From Bathynomus jamesi (taxonomy: Eukaryota; Arthropoda; Malacostraca; Isopoda; Cirolanidae), in NCBI GenBank assembly GCA_023014485.1, contig JAJOZX010002706.1, forward strand, positions 235,001 through 299,000: DNA of 64,000 bases, given 5' to 3'. Shown here in pieces: positions 10,384-20,141 of this stretch (positions within the stretch are counted from its first letter, which is position 1; each line of letters begins with the position of its first letter). A program made the position numbers and the translations under genes. Under the pieces are notes generated by a model that was given only the letters and a program-made list of their open reading frames with translations, was not told where the DNA came from and did no database searches.

Positions 10384-11115
10384 AATACGCAAATGGCTAA
10401 CGTATTAAGTAAGCACTATTATGACATTTCTAACCCTGCATCCTATGGCGGCGTTAATAGACTGTACAGAGGTACTTATGGTGTAAGGAAAAAAGATGTT
10501 GAGAGATTTTTGCGTGCCCAGGATGCTTACACACTTCATAAACCGGTGAGAAAAAGGTTTAAAACAGCCAAGACAACAGCCGCATAGATTGACTCTATTT
10601 GGCAGGCGATTTAACAGACATGCAAAGATATTCGTGTACAACGATGGTTACCGCTACATCCTATTCATAATAGATGTATTCTCTAGATACCTGTGGCTAG
10701 TTCCCCTGAAAAATAAATCGCCTGAAACAGTCGCTAAAGCGCCAAAACTGATGTTGAAAGAAAACAGGATTCCAGGCTATTTTTGTACGGACATGGGGAA
10801 AGAATTTATAGGGCGAGCTTTTCAGAACATGTGTCAGAGTTTAATATCAGCTATTACACTTCCAATCTATACATAAAGCATCTTTAGCTGAAAGAGTTCA
10901 ACGTACCATAAAGGAACGCATGCACCGTTATTTTACACATAAAAACACCTCAGATATATAAACGTTCTCGATTCATGGCTTCATCCTACAACCGCTCACA
11001 CCACCGTACGATCGGTACAACGCCTAACGATGTTTTAGAAAGAGGCAAGCGTCCGAGAAGTGATGGAGTGCCACCACCACCACCATAATCTGCGCGTTTC
11101 AAAATCAATGATTAT

Positions 11116-13403
11116 CACTGGGGAACACAACTTTTGGTGACTTAGATGTTAGACCTGTTTCTGGGTATATTGCGGTCGCTGATTCTAAAAATTACATTAG
11201 TTTTTCTCCATCAGCTCTGCTTATCGAGATATGATATATATCTATATATATTTCTATATAATGTATATAATATTATATAATTGCTGACTGGCAATCACTG
11301 TTGTTGTCAATTGAATACAAAAGTATGATGAGTGTCAGCAAAAATAGTGTATTAACATCAAACAAGCATAAGGTACGAAAAATATTTCTTAAATTCAAAC
11401 AAGCTTGAGACACGAACGGCAAAAAAAGTTCTTTCATTGAGACATCTCACATAAACCGCGTTTCTGAGATTTCTTGCGATGAGATGTGCCAGGACATTCG
11501 CGTTGGATGCTTCAGCAGTAATCTGCCACGTACCGTTCTTCCATGGTCCTTAGTTCTTGGTGAAATCGTTCACCCTGTTCCTCGCTTAGATCACCAAGGT
11601 TATCTGGGAAACGATCCAAATGACTGTGGAGGTAATGCAGTTTGATGCTCATTTTACAGCCAAGTTTACAAAAAGAAGAGAGCATATTCTCCACTAGTTC
11701 ACCGTAGTTATCGGCCTTATAGTTCCCAAGAAAATTCTTCACAACCATACTAAACGATGACCACGCACGTGCCTCAATGTTGTCCATTGAATCTTGGAAA
11801 CGCGGGTCTTTCATGAGTTCCCGGATTTGCGGTCCATCGAAAATACCTGCCTTCAGCTTTTCCATGGTCAGCGCAGGAAATTTTCTACATATGTAGCCAA
11901 AACACGTCCCATCTCTGTTCAAAGCCTTTATAAATTGTTTCATCAAACCTAGTTTGATGTGCAGTGGTGGCAATATGATCCTTTCTCTGTCAACCAAAGC
12001 TTCTTTGATGATATTTTTTTCTCCAACCACCATGTTTTCTCTCAGAGGCCACTCTCTTCTCACCCAGTGTTCATCTTTAGCTCTACTGTCCCAGAGACAT
12101 ATAAAGCACGGGTACTTGGTGTACCCGCTCTGCTGGCCCAGGAGAAAATTCACCATCTTCAGATCCACACAGATCACCCATTGGTGGTCTCGGTATAATA
12201 TCTTTTCTAGGACTAGGGCGACTGTCCCGTGCTCTTCTCTCATACCGACTGAGTGACCAATTGGGATTGATCTGTATCTGTTGCCGTTGTGTAGAAGAAC
12301 ACATTTTAGACTCCGTTTGGAGCTATCTATGAATAACCGCCATTCACTTGGTGTGTATTCCGATATGCCCATTTTCATCAGCAATCCGCGCACATTGTTG
12401 CAGAAAACTAAATCGTTCTCTTTTGAGAAGAAGGGCAGTAAATCCTTTTCTCTGTCGCGATATAACGTGATTTTGGTTCCCGGCAGCAGTAAATTTTTTT
12501 CTCCCAGCCTGGAAGCTAACAATTCAGACGATTTCTTCGAAAGACTTAAGTCCCTTATGAGGTCGTTTAATTCGTGTTGACTAAAACCTTCTGCAACTGA
12601 TGACGGTCCTTCGAAATCACTGTCATTTTGCCCACATATGCTTTCTTTGTCAGTAGCAGATTCATCATCTTCTTGAGGGAGCTCTGGAAGATGGCTGAAT
12701 GATGGGACAGGTATCTCATCTGAATGTGAAACAGGCCGTCTAGCTGAGTCTATATCAGGATACGTCCATTTACTCCGGTTACGTCCATTGATGCCGTTTA
12801 TATTCACCAAACAAAAGTAACAGTCATCACTGTGGTTTCTCTGTTCTCTCCATACCATTGGTATACCAAATTTCAGGCACCTCCTCTTTCCGTTGGTCCA
12901 TTGCCGCAGATGCTCCGTACACGTTTTACACACAACATGAGGAGCCCATGGCTTATCTTGGTCCCCTAGTTGTACTTTGAAATAGGCAAAATAAGCTTTT
13001 TTCACAAAATCAGTAATAGTTTTTCTCTGTTCAATGAACGTGTACTCTCCGCAGATAAAACAAAACACATCTGGATGATTTAAACACTTTCTTCGTGATG
13101 AAGCCATGTCAACACCTGTAACAGGAAAGAATTCACGTTAGTACATGTACAATACACATGCAAAACAGCAACATCAGCAAAATCATAGCTACAATTTAAT
13201 TATACAGATGCATTTAGATTTACGAGCAACTCATAATACCGTTCCAGAAGGGTAATAAAGTAGGTAATGACGTATGCAATATCTCAAAAACTAGAGCTGC
13301 TAGAACAAAATGGATGATATTTTCTGAATCAGTGGCATGAAAATATCCATAATAAGGTCTAAAATCTCAGGCACCAAGAAAAAAAATTTTTTGTTCCCCA
13401 GTG
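11116..13403. mobile_element. DNA transposon, CMC/Chapaev-like, inserted in Polinton integrase
   Basis: The element begins CACTGGGGAACA and ends TGTTCCCCAGTG, with imperfect inverted repeats extending about 110 bases inward. TTAT flanks both ends (11112-11115 and 13404-13407), a 4-bp target duplication. It carries one long leftward frame (11512-13107). CAC-type termini with a 4-bp duplication, plus a DDE-like protein with an internal Cys-Cys-His pattern, suggest the CMC group (Chapaev). That assignment is inference; the element boundaries are seen directly. Total length is 2288 bp. Confidence 0.85.
11512..13107 (-). CDS. putative DDE transposase (CMC-like), 531 aa, C-terminus cut short
   Basis: The N-terminus (residues 1-100) has paired cysteines (C16/C19, C60/C63, C96/C99) fitting zinc-binding DNA-recognition modules. 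Residues 150-175 are acidic and variable. The core has FIDSSKRSLK (D261), VICVDLKMV (D315), then YPCFICLWDSR (C334, C337), LPPLHIKLG (H383) and SEEQGERFHQ (E509/E510/E513). This spacing resembles an RNase H fold with a zinc insertion. The paralogue at 57686-59946 continues past the point where this copy has TGA in place of a tryptophan codon, so about 29 C-terminal residues are lost. The gene is intronless here. The protein family is widespread in arthropods as uncharacterised sequences (recollection, not searched). Confidence 0.75.
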   Translation of the reverse strand: MASSRRKCLNHPDVFCFICGEYTFIEQRKTITDFVKKAYFAYFKVQLGDQDKPWAPHVVCKTCTEHLRQWTNGKRRCLKFGIPMVWREQRNHSDDCYFCLVNINGINGRNRSKWTYPDIDSARRPVSHSDEIPVPSFSHLPELPQEDDESATDKESICGQNDSDFEGPSSVAEGFSQHELNDLIRDLSLSKKSSELLASRLGEKNLLLPGTKITLYRDREKDLLPFFSKENDLVFCNNVRGLLMKMGISEYTPSEWRLFIDSSKRSLKCVLLHNGNRYRSIPIGHSVGMREEHGTVALVLEKILYRDHQWVICVDLKMVNFLLGQQSGYTKYPCFICLWDSRAKDEHWVRREWPLRENMVVGEKNIIKEALVDRERIILPPLHIKLGLMKQFIKALNRDGTCFGYICRKFPALTMEKLKAGIFDGPQIRELMKDPRFQDSMDNIEARAWSSFSMVVKNFLGNYKADNYGELVENMLSSFCKLGCKMSIKLHYLHSHLDRFPDNLGDLSEEQGERFHQELRTMEERYVADYC

Positions 13404-13749
13404 TTATATAAGGCTGTCACGTTCGGGAAATAAATTCGCGAAGGGTTTTCAGCAAGGATGGACACGCGAGATTTTTAAAGTTAGAGCTATGAGGCCTAAA
13501 GGCGAAATAATGATGTATTACGTTGAAGATTTGAATGGGGAAGAAATCTCGGGGGGGGGGGGGGGTTACCGCGAGGAACTTCAGAAAGTGGCATTTAATT
13601 TAGGAAAAAATGTTTAAAATTGAGAAAATTTTAGCAAGCAAAGGTACAGGAAAGAGAAAAATGTACCTGGTGAAGTGGCTAGGTTACCCAGAAAGCTTCA
13701 ATACCTATATAAAAGCTGATGCAGTCACGAAGCTTAAGTAGTATGCAAC

Positions 13750-14619
13750 ATGTCACCTAACCATTTCTACGTCACGCTCCCGTCCTCATCGTCCCTGTCT
13801 GTACACCCTAACAACACACTAGCCAATTTTGCAACAGAACTCCATGGTCCCATTGAATTAGGTTGTGAATCGTATGAGGTGGGGATATGTGAACTTCAGT
13901 TATCCACCAAATATTTAACTCTTGAAAATGAACAATTCATATTTCTGATCTATAGAAAAAACGACGAGTGCGAAAAAATAGGCATAACATTAGACAACAC
14001 TATACGGTCAGCCCTGTGCGGCGAGGAATAGTACTATAGCGCAATTGTTTCGTTAGGAGTCGGGCATTATGACACAGCCATGGACATTGTGGCGGGTTTA
14101 AACAAGAGTCTTGAAAAGCCATACTTGACATACGATTTACTTTTTGAAGTCGTAAACATAAACGCGCATGCATGCACATTGAAGCTAAAGTCAACGCTTA
14201 GTAGAAATATTAAAGATAAAGAACTGTCCAAAATTGTGGCTGAGGGGCGATATAGCGCAGCTTTCCAAAGAGACACCTTTCACGAGGCACCGGATGACTT
14301 ATCCAGCTTAATGTATCAATTGAAGATGGAGAAAATGGCTGAAGACCCTGAGCCTCCAGACATGTGCTATATTTATAGCAATATAGTGGAGCATCAATTT
14401 GTTGGGGACACCCAGGTCCGCCTACTGCGCATTGCACACATCCCAAACCATAGAGGCCGGAGTTTGAGTATTACATATGACAGACCCCATTATGTGATTA
14501 TCTCAACTAATCTAATAACTAATATCTCAATATATATAAGAACGGTAGGGGGTAAAAATTTCCCATTCGATGACGGGAGCTTAAAACTGAAGCTGCACTT
14601 TCTACGCACTGAGTTATAA
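13750..14619 (+). pseudogene. Polinton penton/minor capsid-like protein (F54H12.2-like), one in-frame stop
   Basis: The frame starts MSPNHFYVTLPSSSS with a VHPNNTLANFATEL and YEVGICELQ pattern typical of the Polinton PY protein. It also contains CYIYSNIVEHQFVGD and RPHYVIIST and ends LKLHFLRTEL. A single TAG at 14029-14031 interrupts the frame; the same frame then continues through the ATG at 14080 to the end. Family members form a single jelly-roll minor capsid protein of Polinton-type virions. The TAA shares its last base with the ATG of the next gene. Confidence 0.85.
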
Positions 14620-15053
14620 TGGCCAGAAAACCATTCATGGTATACCGAGGGGCGAGATACCAGCGTGGTAGTGGACTTGGGTCCATTTTTTCATCCATAC
14701 TGCGCACAGCTGTACCACTACTGAAGAGGGAGGCCAGGTACCTTGGGAGGAAGGCGTTACAAACAGGTTGTAATGCGGCAGAGGAAATGCTCGCGGGAAC
14801 TAAACCTAAAGAAGCTCTAAAAAAACATTTAAAACGTACACGGGATGAAATCATCAAAGATGCGAAGAGAAAAATGCGTGGCGGAGGAAAGAAGAGAATT
14901 GATAGGAAGAAGAAGGGGGTGCCAGCACGTAGCGTAAAGAAGAAGAGAACTGTTAGGAAGAAGAAGGGGTCACGTGGTATTAAACGTAAAAGGGCCCAAA
15001 AAAAGAAGTGTTCTAAGCGTATGAAACCTGTGACCGATCATTTTTTTAACTGA
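14619..15053 (+). CDS. basic core/minor capsid-like Polinton protein
   Basis: This is an intact 144-aa frame. The start MARKPFMVYRGARYQRGSG with GLGSIFSSILRTAVPLLK resembles the N-terminal region of adenovirus pVI/pX-type and Polinton core-like proteins. The second half is extremely rich in Lys and Arg (several KKKR clusters, residues 85-135), suiting DNA condensation in the capsid. The start is fixed by the TAATG overlap with the preceding stop. Confidence 0.75.
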   Translation: MARKPFMVYRGARYQRGSGLGSIFSSILRTAVPLLKREARYLGRKALQTGCNAAEEMLAGTKPKEALKKHLKRTRDEIIKDAKRKMRGGGKKRIDRKKKGVPARSVKKKRTVRKKKGSRGIKRKRAQKKKCSKRMKPVTDHFFN

Positions 15054-15133
15054 TATAAACTGAGGACGCTACTCTCACGATTCATAGATTGACTGATACT
15101 CGTCGAGGTAGGTGGCACTGTTTCTAACTCACC

Positions 15134-16429
15134 ATGGCACGTTTCATTCATCCTTGCAGTTCACAGTGCTGTAAATCGGAGCTATCCCTCTTTGAGATGC
15201 CTCCAACTCAAGTTTCTATTGAGCACAGTGACTTTATTACAATTAACCCTTTAAACACGATTAGCTCACCCAGTGCCCCTATAGAATTCGTGATACCCAG
15301 TTCAGGCCCTTACATTTTTTATCCGAGCTGTATGCACATGTATACTAAACTTCGCATAGCTCATTCTGACGGAACGGACTGTGATAATAATTATGTTGCA
15401 TATCCCGAAACAAACTTTCTGCACACCATATTCAGCCAGTGTGACGTATATTTAAATCAGACTAACATCTCAGCAGGCACGGGGTAATATCACCTACGAG
15501 CATATCTGGAAAATGTCCTCAACTTTTCAAAAGAAGCGAAGGACACCTTTTTAGCCGCCGAGGGGTATTACCACACTAAAGATGAGGGTAGTATAAAGGA
15601 TAAATTTAAATATTCTAAAAAAAAGATATATGAATGTTTTGGACGCCTGCACACGGACTTTACATTCCAGGAGAAGTTGCTTATGAACGGGGTAGATATG
15701 AAATTGAAGCTTACCCGCACGAGCCCTGAGGTCTGTATAAATCTGGGCGCTGACCAAGAAGAAGGCGCGAAACCTGTTGTGATACACATCATGGAGGCAT
15801 ATTTGCGTATACGCCGAGTGAAACTAAGTTCCGCGAAACACAGAAATTGTGAAAGAACTGGTACACGCCACAGTGAAATACCCAATTAACAGGGTACAGA
15901 TCAAACTGTACACGATTCCCACAGGATTGGCATCGAAGCAGCTAGAAAACATCGCTCTTGGCGTCCTACCTAAAAGGATATTAATAGGGATGCAAGACCA
16001 CGCTTTGACGAATGGGGATTATAAAAAGAGTGCCTTGAAGTTTGAAAATTTTAGGCTTAAAAATATTACTTTATATATCAATGGCGTCGCACTGGGTGGG
16101 ACAATAAATACGGACTACTCGTCAGATGCCGTGTTCCCGCTCTGCGCGAGAGCATACAGCAGTTTAGAGCATAATACAGGCGCATGTGATGAACTTGGAA
16201 TCGGCCTAACACAGAATTTGTGGAACAGTTTAACATCTACTCATTTGACATTACGCCTGACTTGACTGCCGGCGTAAACACCCATTTAAACCCGCAGCAG
16301 ACCTGGGCGATTTCAGTGCGGTTGGATTTCGCCAAGCCTACAGACGCGCCTATTAGTGTACTAATATATCTCGAGAAGGAGGCCCTAATAGAAGTAGACA
16401 GATTTAGGAACATAAGCACAGATTTTTAA
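15134..16429 (+). pseudogene. Polinton major capsid protein (double jelly-roll), broken
   Basis: The N-terminal part has IEFVIPSSGPYIFYPS and the conserved FLHTIFSQCDVYLNQT. An in-frame TAA at 15485-15487 interrupts it, after which the same frame continues with YHLRAYLENVLNFS. A frameshift near 15845 moves to a second frame (VHATVKYPINRVQIKLY to about 16240) and another returns to the first (FNIYSFDITPDL, ending ISTDF). Total length is about 430 codons, usual for the family. In Polintons it forms the icosahedral shell. The TAA ends two bases before the protease ATG. Confidence 0.9.
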
Positions 16430-16430
16430 A

Positions 16431-16911
16431 ATGGATGCAAATACACTCCAGAGAGCGATGAAAAGTGACCGTTTCGCGCGTTCCAAATTTATCGGAGTGT
16501 TCGCTAAGAACGAAATATTGAAGGTATCCAGTACGGGGAACTGGTGCGGGGTTATTGTTAACACCGACAATGTGGGTGGCGATGGGATTCATTGGTTTGC
16601 AAGCTATTTTCAAACTAAGAAAAGAATGTATTATTTCGATTCACTCGGTTTCCCCCTCATGGCATGACTGGACAGTTATATAATTTATCACGCGATTACG
16701 TGTGCCTAAGATTATATGGAATCCATATCGCACTCAAAGCTTTTATACTGAAACATGTGGTTTGTATTGTATTTTGTTTCTCATGCATATGTCGTGCGGG
16801 AAGGGATTTATGAATTTTTTAAAATTATTCGATTTGTGTGACACAAATATGAACGATAAATATGTATGCAGACAGATAAAAAACGTTCCCACATGTTGCA
16901 ACTCCCTGTAA
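16431..16911 (+). pseudogene. Polinton adenovirus-type cysteine protease, frameshifted
   Basis: The first frame (16431-16667) carries GDGIHWFASYF (catalytic His) and YYFDSLGFP (acidic residue). The second frame (from about 16702) carries QSFYTETCGLYCILF (Gln and nucleophilic Cys). A frameshift lies between 16660 and 16702. The length of about 160 residues fits the family. The protease would process capsid precursors. It is the last gene of the rightward cluster. Confidence 0.88.
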
Positions 16912-16993
16912 TTTGTAAACTCTATATTGTGTAAACCTGTATATACATTTGTAACAATTAAGAATTGGGCGCTGCCCCTTTTTGTACATGTTT

Positions 16994-16999
16994 AATAAA
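16994..16999 (+). terminator. polyadenylation signal downstream of protease
   Basis: AATAAA lies about 85 bases after the protease stop and is well placed to end the rightward late transcripts. The minus-strand gene at 17013-19162 converges on this point from the other side. Confidence 0.5.
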
Positions 17000-17012
17000 T
17001 GAAAATAATATG

Positions 17013-17832
17013 TTACATTTTGTTAATATCCTCAAAAAATACATAATCTCTGCGACGACGGCGCACGACATCTGGTTCGCCTGCTGTTGTGGGTACCACT
17101 TCATTTATCACCCTTTCTACAAAAGTATTTATAATATCGTCTACCTCCGTTTCGTTCCTGTAAAATAAAGAGAAAATTATTTTTTAATTCGAATGCAATT
17201 CTTAAAAGTTTTAATATTTCTAAAAGCCTAGCTGTACAAGAAATATAAACACGCCTTGTATATACACAGGGTGTCCGAGAATTATCTGTACAATTTTTGG
17301 CTGTTATTAAAAGTCAACCATGAAGTGTAGAAATTCCAGTGTTGTCCCATTTTACAGAGAATCTCATTCAGTTTTTTGATACCACGTTTTTGACAAGTTT
17401 TTTAGAAATGTACGCGGGTGACAGACATTGATGATTTAAAAGCAAGAATCACAGCTGCTATTGAGCGAATTGATGTGGATATGCTGCAGCGTACATGGCA
17501 ACATTTGGAGTATCGATTGGATGTTTTGCGAATCACTAATGGTGCACATATCGAATGTTTGTAACAACGTTACTTTAATAAAAGAAACTTTTGAAAATAC
17601 AGATTCTAAATAATCTTGTTTAAGAATTTTACGTGTTATCAAGAATTTTATTAAAAGATGAAATTGTACAGATAATGTTCGGACACACTGGAATTTCTAA
17701 AAAACTTGTCAAAACTTGGTATCAGAAAACTTAATGAGATTCTCTGTAAAATGGGACAACACTGGAATTTCTACACTTCATGGTTGACTTTTAATAACAG
17801 CCAAAAATTGTACAGATAATTCTCGGACACCC

Positions 17833-17881
<49 letters not shown>

Positions 17882-18951
17882 AAATAACGATGAAGGATGT
17901 ACAAAATAATTGAAAATGCTTAGCAATTATAGCGGCCTTTTATAAATTATTCTAATTGAAACGTTGTATATATAGACCGAGAATAAGGCATAAACTACTT
18001 TCAAAACGCGCTTGTAGTGGTACTTATAAGGCTAATTAATACTGAATGAATGTCAGGTTATATTATAAACAAGAAAAATTCAATTAGCGAGAATCAGTTA
18101 AATCAATGTGCCTAATTTACGTTGTAGAAAAAATCTACTTACTTTAAAATACTACATAGTTTTCAAAACACTTACATTAACTCGTCTGCAAATTGCGTTC
18201 GCTTGGCCGACTGTGATTCAATACTGTAACCTGTGCTCCGCTGGGTGGACTGTTCGGCGAAGCACTCGTTCTCCTTTCGTCGAAAGTAAGTGTTTATATC
18301 ATGGACTGGGTCCGTGGCGGCCCTGTAATTAAAATAGATGCACGAATCTGGTTGTCCCTAAAAGTAGTGTGTATGTCGGCAATATTATATATATATATAT
18401 ATATATATGGGTCATTATGCAATGAATAAACACATTTTTCAATACATCCTTATTGCAATTTGTTAAAATCCAAAAGAAATGTAAAAACAATCTATATAGT
18501 TTCAAAACACCTACATTATCCCCTCCACAGGTTGACGCTCGCTATCCCGCGCCGACACAGCGGCTTCTGAGTTGGGGTGAGTTCCCATCCTTCCGTCAAA
18601 AGTGGCGATTACACGTTCTAACTCGGCATCGCTCCTATATTTAAAACAGCCATCAGACAATATTTAAAAAAACTAATTTCCTATAAATATTAAAAATGAG
18701 AAAAACACAAATAAAACATACCATATATATATATATATATACATATATACACACACATACATTTAAATGTGGGAATATGCATTAAATAAAGGCCTGCAAC
18801 AAGTTAACTGAACTGGGGTATTGAAGCGAGACGCGAAGCTGCAAAGACTATTACGTACCTAATTGAATAAAATCTAAATGAAATATGGACTTGAAAGCAT
18901 GCAAGCTTCTCTATCTACTCGTTAAATATCAATTACTTAGTTACTCTGTGT

Positions 18952-18982
<31 letters not shown>

Positions 18983-19162
18983 TAAAGTTACTTACATCTC
19001 AAATGAAATGGTTGTAGATTCTGACAACTCGTCACAATTTTCCGCAATGTTCTGAGACGAAAATAGCACGCCGCGATCTGCTGCTCTGAACAGATAAAGT
19101 TTGGCATGGCTGCAACGGTCTTGTTCAGAAAACAGATCAGGAGAGTTATAGGAATCGTCCAT
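17013..19162 (-). CDS. putative 4-exon gene with symmetric phase-2 exons
   Basis: Minus-strand exons: 18996-19162, 18515-18634, 18176-18322 and 17013-17157. Three donors read AT|GTAAGT, AT|GTAGGT and AT|GTAAGT. Three acceptors are pyrimidine-biased AG sites. Each exon starts with a single G completing an ATG across the junction, so joined phases agree and the total is 579 nt (192 aa plus TAA). The protein starts MDDSYNSPDLFSEQD and ends FFEDINKM. Exons 2 and 3 are followed by near-identical intron starts (GTGTTTTGAAA), suggesting tandem exon duplication. I recognise no domain. It may be a host gene or an accessory gene near the Polinton end. Intron 3 contains a mariner derivative. Confidence 0.5.
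17267..17834. mobile_element. mariner-type derivative with long inverted repeats
   Basis: The ends CAGGGTGTCCGAGA and TCTCGGACACCCTG are inverted, and the inverted arms extend about 130 bases (both contain TGAAGTGTAGAAATTCC or its complement). The centre retains the C-terminal end of a transposase (MLQRTWQHLEYRLDVL, TNGAHIECL, stop near 17564). It is non-autonomous and lies in a predicted intron of the 4-exon gene. Confidence 0.8.
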
Positions 19163-19213
19163 GATTTGCGTGTTGCTATAAAATGCACGATAAACTGGCT
19201 CTGCACGACGAAG

Positions 19214-19310
19214 CATCCCATTTTATAGGGTCTACGAGACCAACCCACAAGCGTAATCTTAACATCCTATTGGTTTATGAATGGGAGGAGCCACGAAGGG
19301 TAGGGGCGGT
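19214..19310 (-). promoter_or_regulatory. possible promoter of the 4-exon gene
   Basis: On the minus strand, a GC-rich motif (ACCGCCCC near 19305), a CCAAT box (AACCAATAGGA near 19275) and TATAAAA (19227-19221) occur in order. Initiation about 30 bases past the TATA box would fall near 19195. That makes the ATG at 19162, which has a G at +4, the first one in the message, and that is why this start was chosen. Confidence 0.4.
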
Positions 19311-19312
19311 GT

Positions 19313-19525
19313 TTAGCTACAAGACCGCGTGAAACCTGTTGTGACGCGTATTCCGTGCTGTGATTGACTGATCGCCATCAAATCTGGTTGGAGCATTAGA
19401 CCCGTTTGTTGGTAAACCAGTTCATTCACGTATGCCTGAACTTCGAAAAGTTTTTTTTTATTTAGATTTGGGTTGAGAGACACCTGCGTATTTCTATTGT
19501 CAGACAAAGGGCTTTTGTCTGACAA
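19313..19525 (-). CDS. hypothetical protein, 70 aa
   Basis: The frame begins MSDKSPLSDNRNTQVS and contains KLFEVQAYVNELVYQQTG and a GIRVTTG segment. The composition is balanced and unlike a shadow frame. It could be an upstream exon of the 4-exon gene (a GTTTCA donor-like site follows ACAACAG) or a separate small gene. No family is recognised. Confidence 0.3.
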   Translation of the reverse strand: MSDKSPLSDNRNTQVSLNPNLNKKKLFEVQAYVNELVYQQTGLMLQPDLMAISQSQHGIRVTTGFTRSCS

Positions 19526-19626
19526 TACTACAATTATATTCGGCGAAAGGTGGACCGGTGACCTTTTGCGGGGTGAACAATACCTTATCTTTACACAATA
19601 GGAGTGGCATGTATATATATTGGAAA

Positions 19627-20126
19627 TGTAGTAATGCCGAGTTAAGAATATTAATTTTTGTTTAATTAAGATTATAATATTTAATGTAAATCATTTACTA
19701 ATAATTGTGAAATTGTTTGAAATTGTTTGGCAATCCTGAACAGAGGCCGACAGAGCGGGCTACCCCCAAAGGAGTCAGTCTTTTAGGCAGCGCGTTAAGC
19801 GTGAGGTTGGCGTCATGTAACGTAAAATTTAATTAATTGTTTGTGCCCCTCTCCGACGTAAAATGTTATAGTAAAATTCCGTACTCGCATCCCCCTAAAT
19901 TACGTAAACCATTTTCGGAAGTAAATAAAATATTAACAAGTGTTAAAAGAGTGTTAATGAACCCCCCCTTTGTTTTGTAACGGCTTTCATAGTCTCGGCG
20001 TGGCTACCATGAAGTTAGACGGTACAGTGAAAACGAGTGTAGAGAAAGCAAGCGATAAATGAAATAAAGAGCCGATAGTAGAGTAAATAATGAAGAGAAA
20101 GTAAATAATAAAACGTGTTCACTATA
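19627..20126 (+). repeat. 5' LTR
   Basis: Starts TGTAGTAATGCC and ends GTGTTCACTATA. It matches 24262-24767 closely, with scattered substitutions and a few indels. An AATAAA-rich stretch near the end may serve polyadenylation. Confidence 0.9.
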
Positions 20127-20141
20127 TTTGGTGGCAGCTAA
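20127..20141 (+). other. candidate primer-binding site
   Basis: TTTGGTGGCAGCTAA directly follows the 5' LTR. TGG at this place is the usual complement of a tRNA CCA end. Which tRNA is meant cannot be decided by eye. Confidence 0.5.

Larger units (their letters stand above)
10393..13740 (+). pseudogene. Polinton rve-type integrase with C-terminal chromodomain, split by a transposon
   Basis: The N-terminal part (10393-10587) has GGVNRLYRGTYGVRKKDVE and a LHKPVRKRF element. The catalytic core follows in another frame (from about 10589) with D residues in FIIDVFSRYLWL and CTDMGKEF, and the glutamate in LAERVQRTIK near 10895. The C-terminal part lies at 13408-13740 and ends in a chromodomain (KRKMYLVKWLGYPESFNT). 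Between them sits the transposon 11116-13403. Taking it out with one TTAT copy leaves the local frame open. Other damage includes frameshifts near 10590 and 10875 and a run of 15 G at 13551-13565. Function in Polintons is genome integration. Confidence 0.92.
2640..17000. mobile_element. Polinton/Maverick (decayed endogenous virus-like element)
   Basis: The block contains the full diagnostic Polinton set: protein-primed DNA polymerase B, a packaging ATPase with GPTGCGKT, a chromodomain-bearing rve integrase, minor and major capsid proteins and an adenovirus-type protease. Polymerase and accessory genes run leftward, the rest rightward, diverging at about 8721-8742. Genes are packed with overlapping start/stop codons. 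Most have in-frame stops or frameshifts, so the element is inactive. Outer limits are not resolved: no long terminal inverted repeat was recognised, and the limits given are those of the gene block. Confidence 0.93.

Noticed and set aside
11512..13107. Polinton cargo gene
   Set aside because: It lies within its own inverted ends and TTAT duplication and splits the integrase, so it is a later insertion and not part of the Polinton.
17267..17834. Polinton right terminal inverted repeat
   Set aside because: Both ends of this unit pair with each other and enclose a mariner transposase tail, so it is an independent element.
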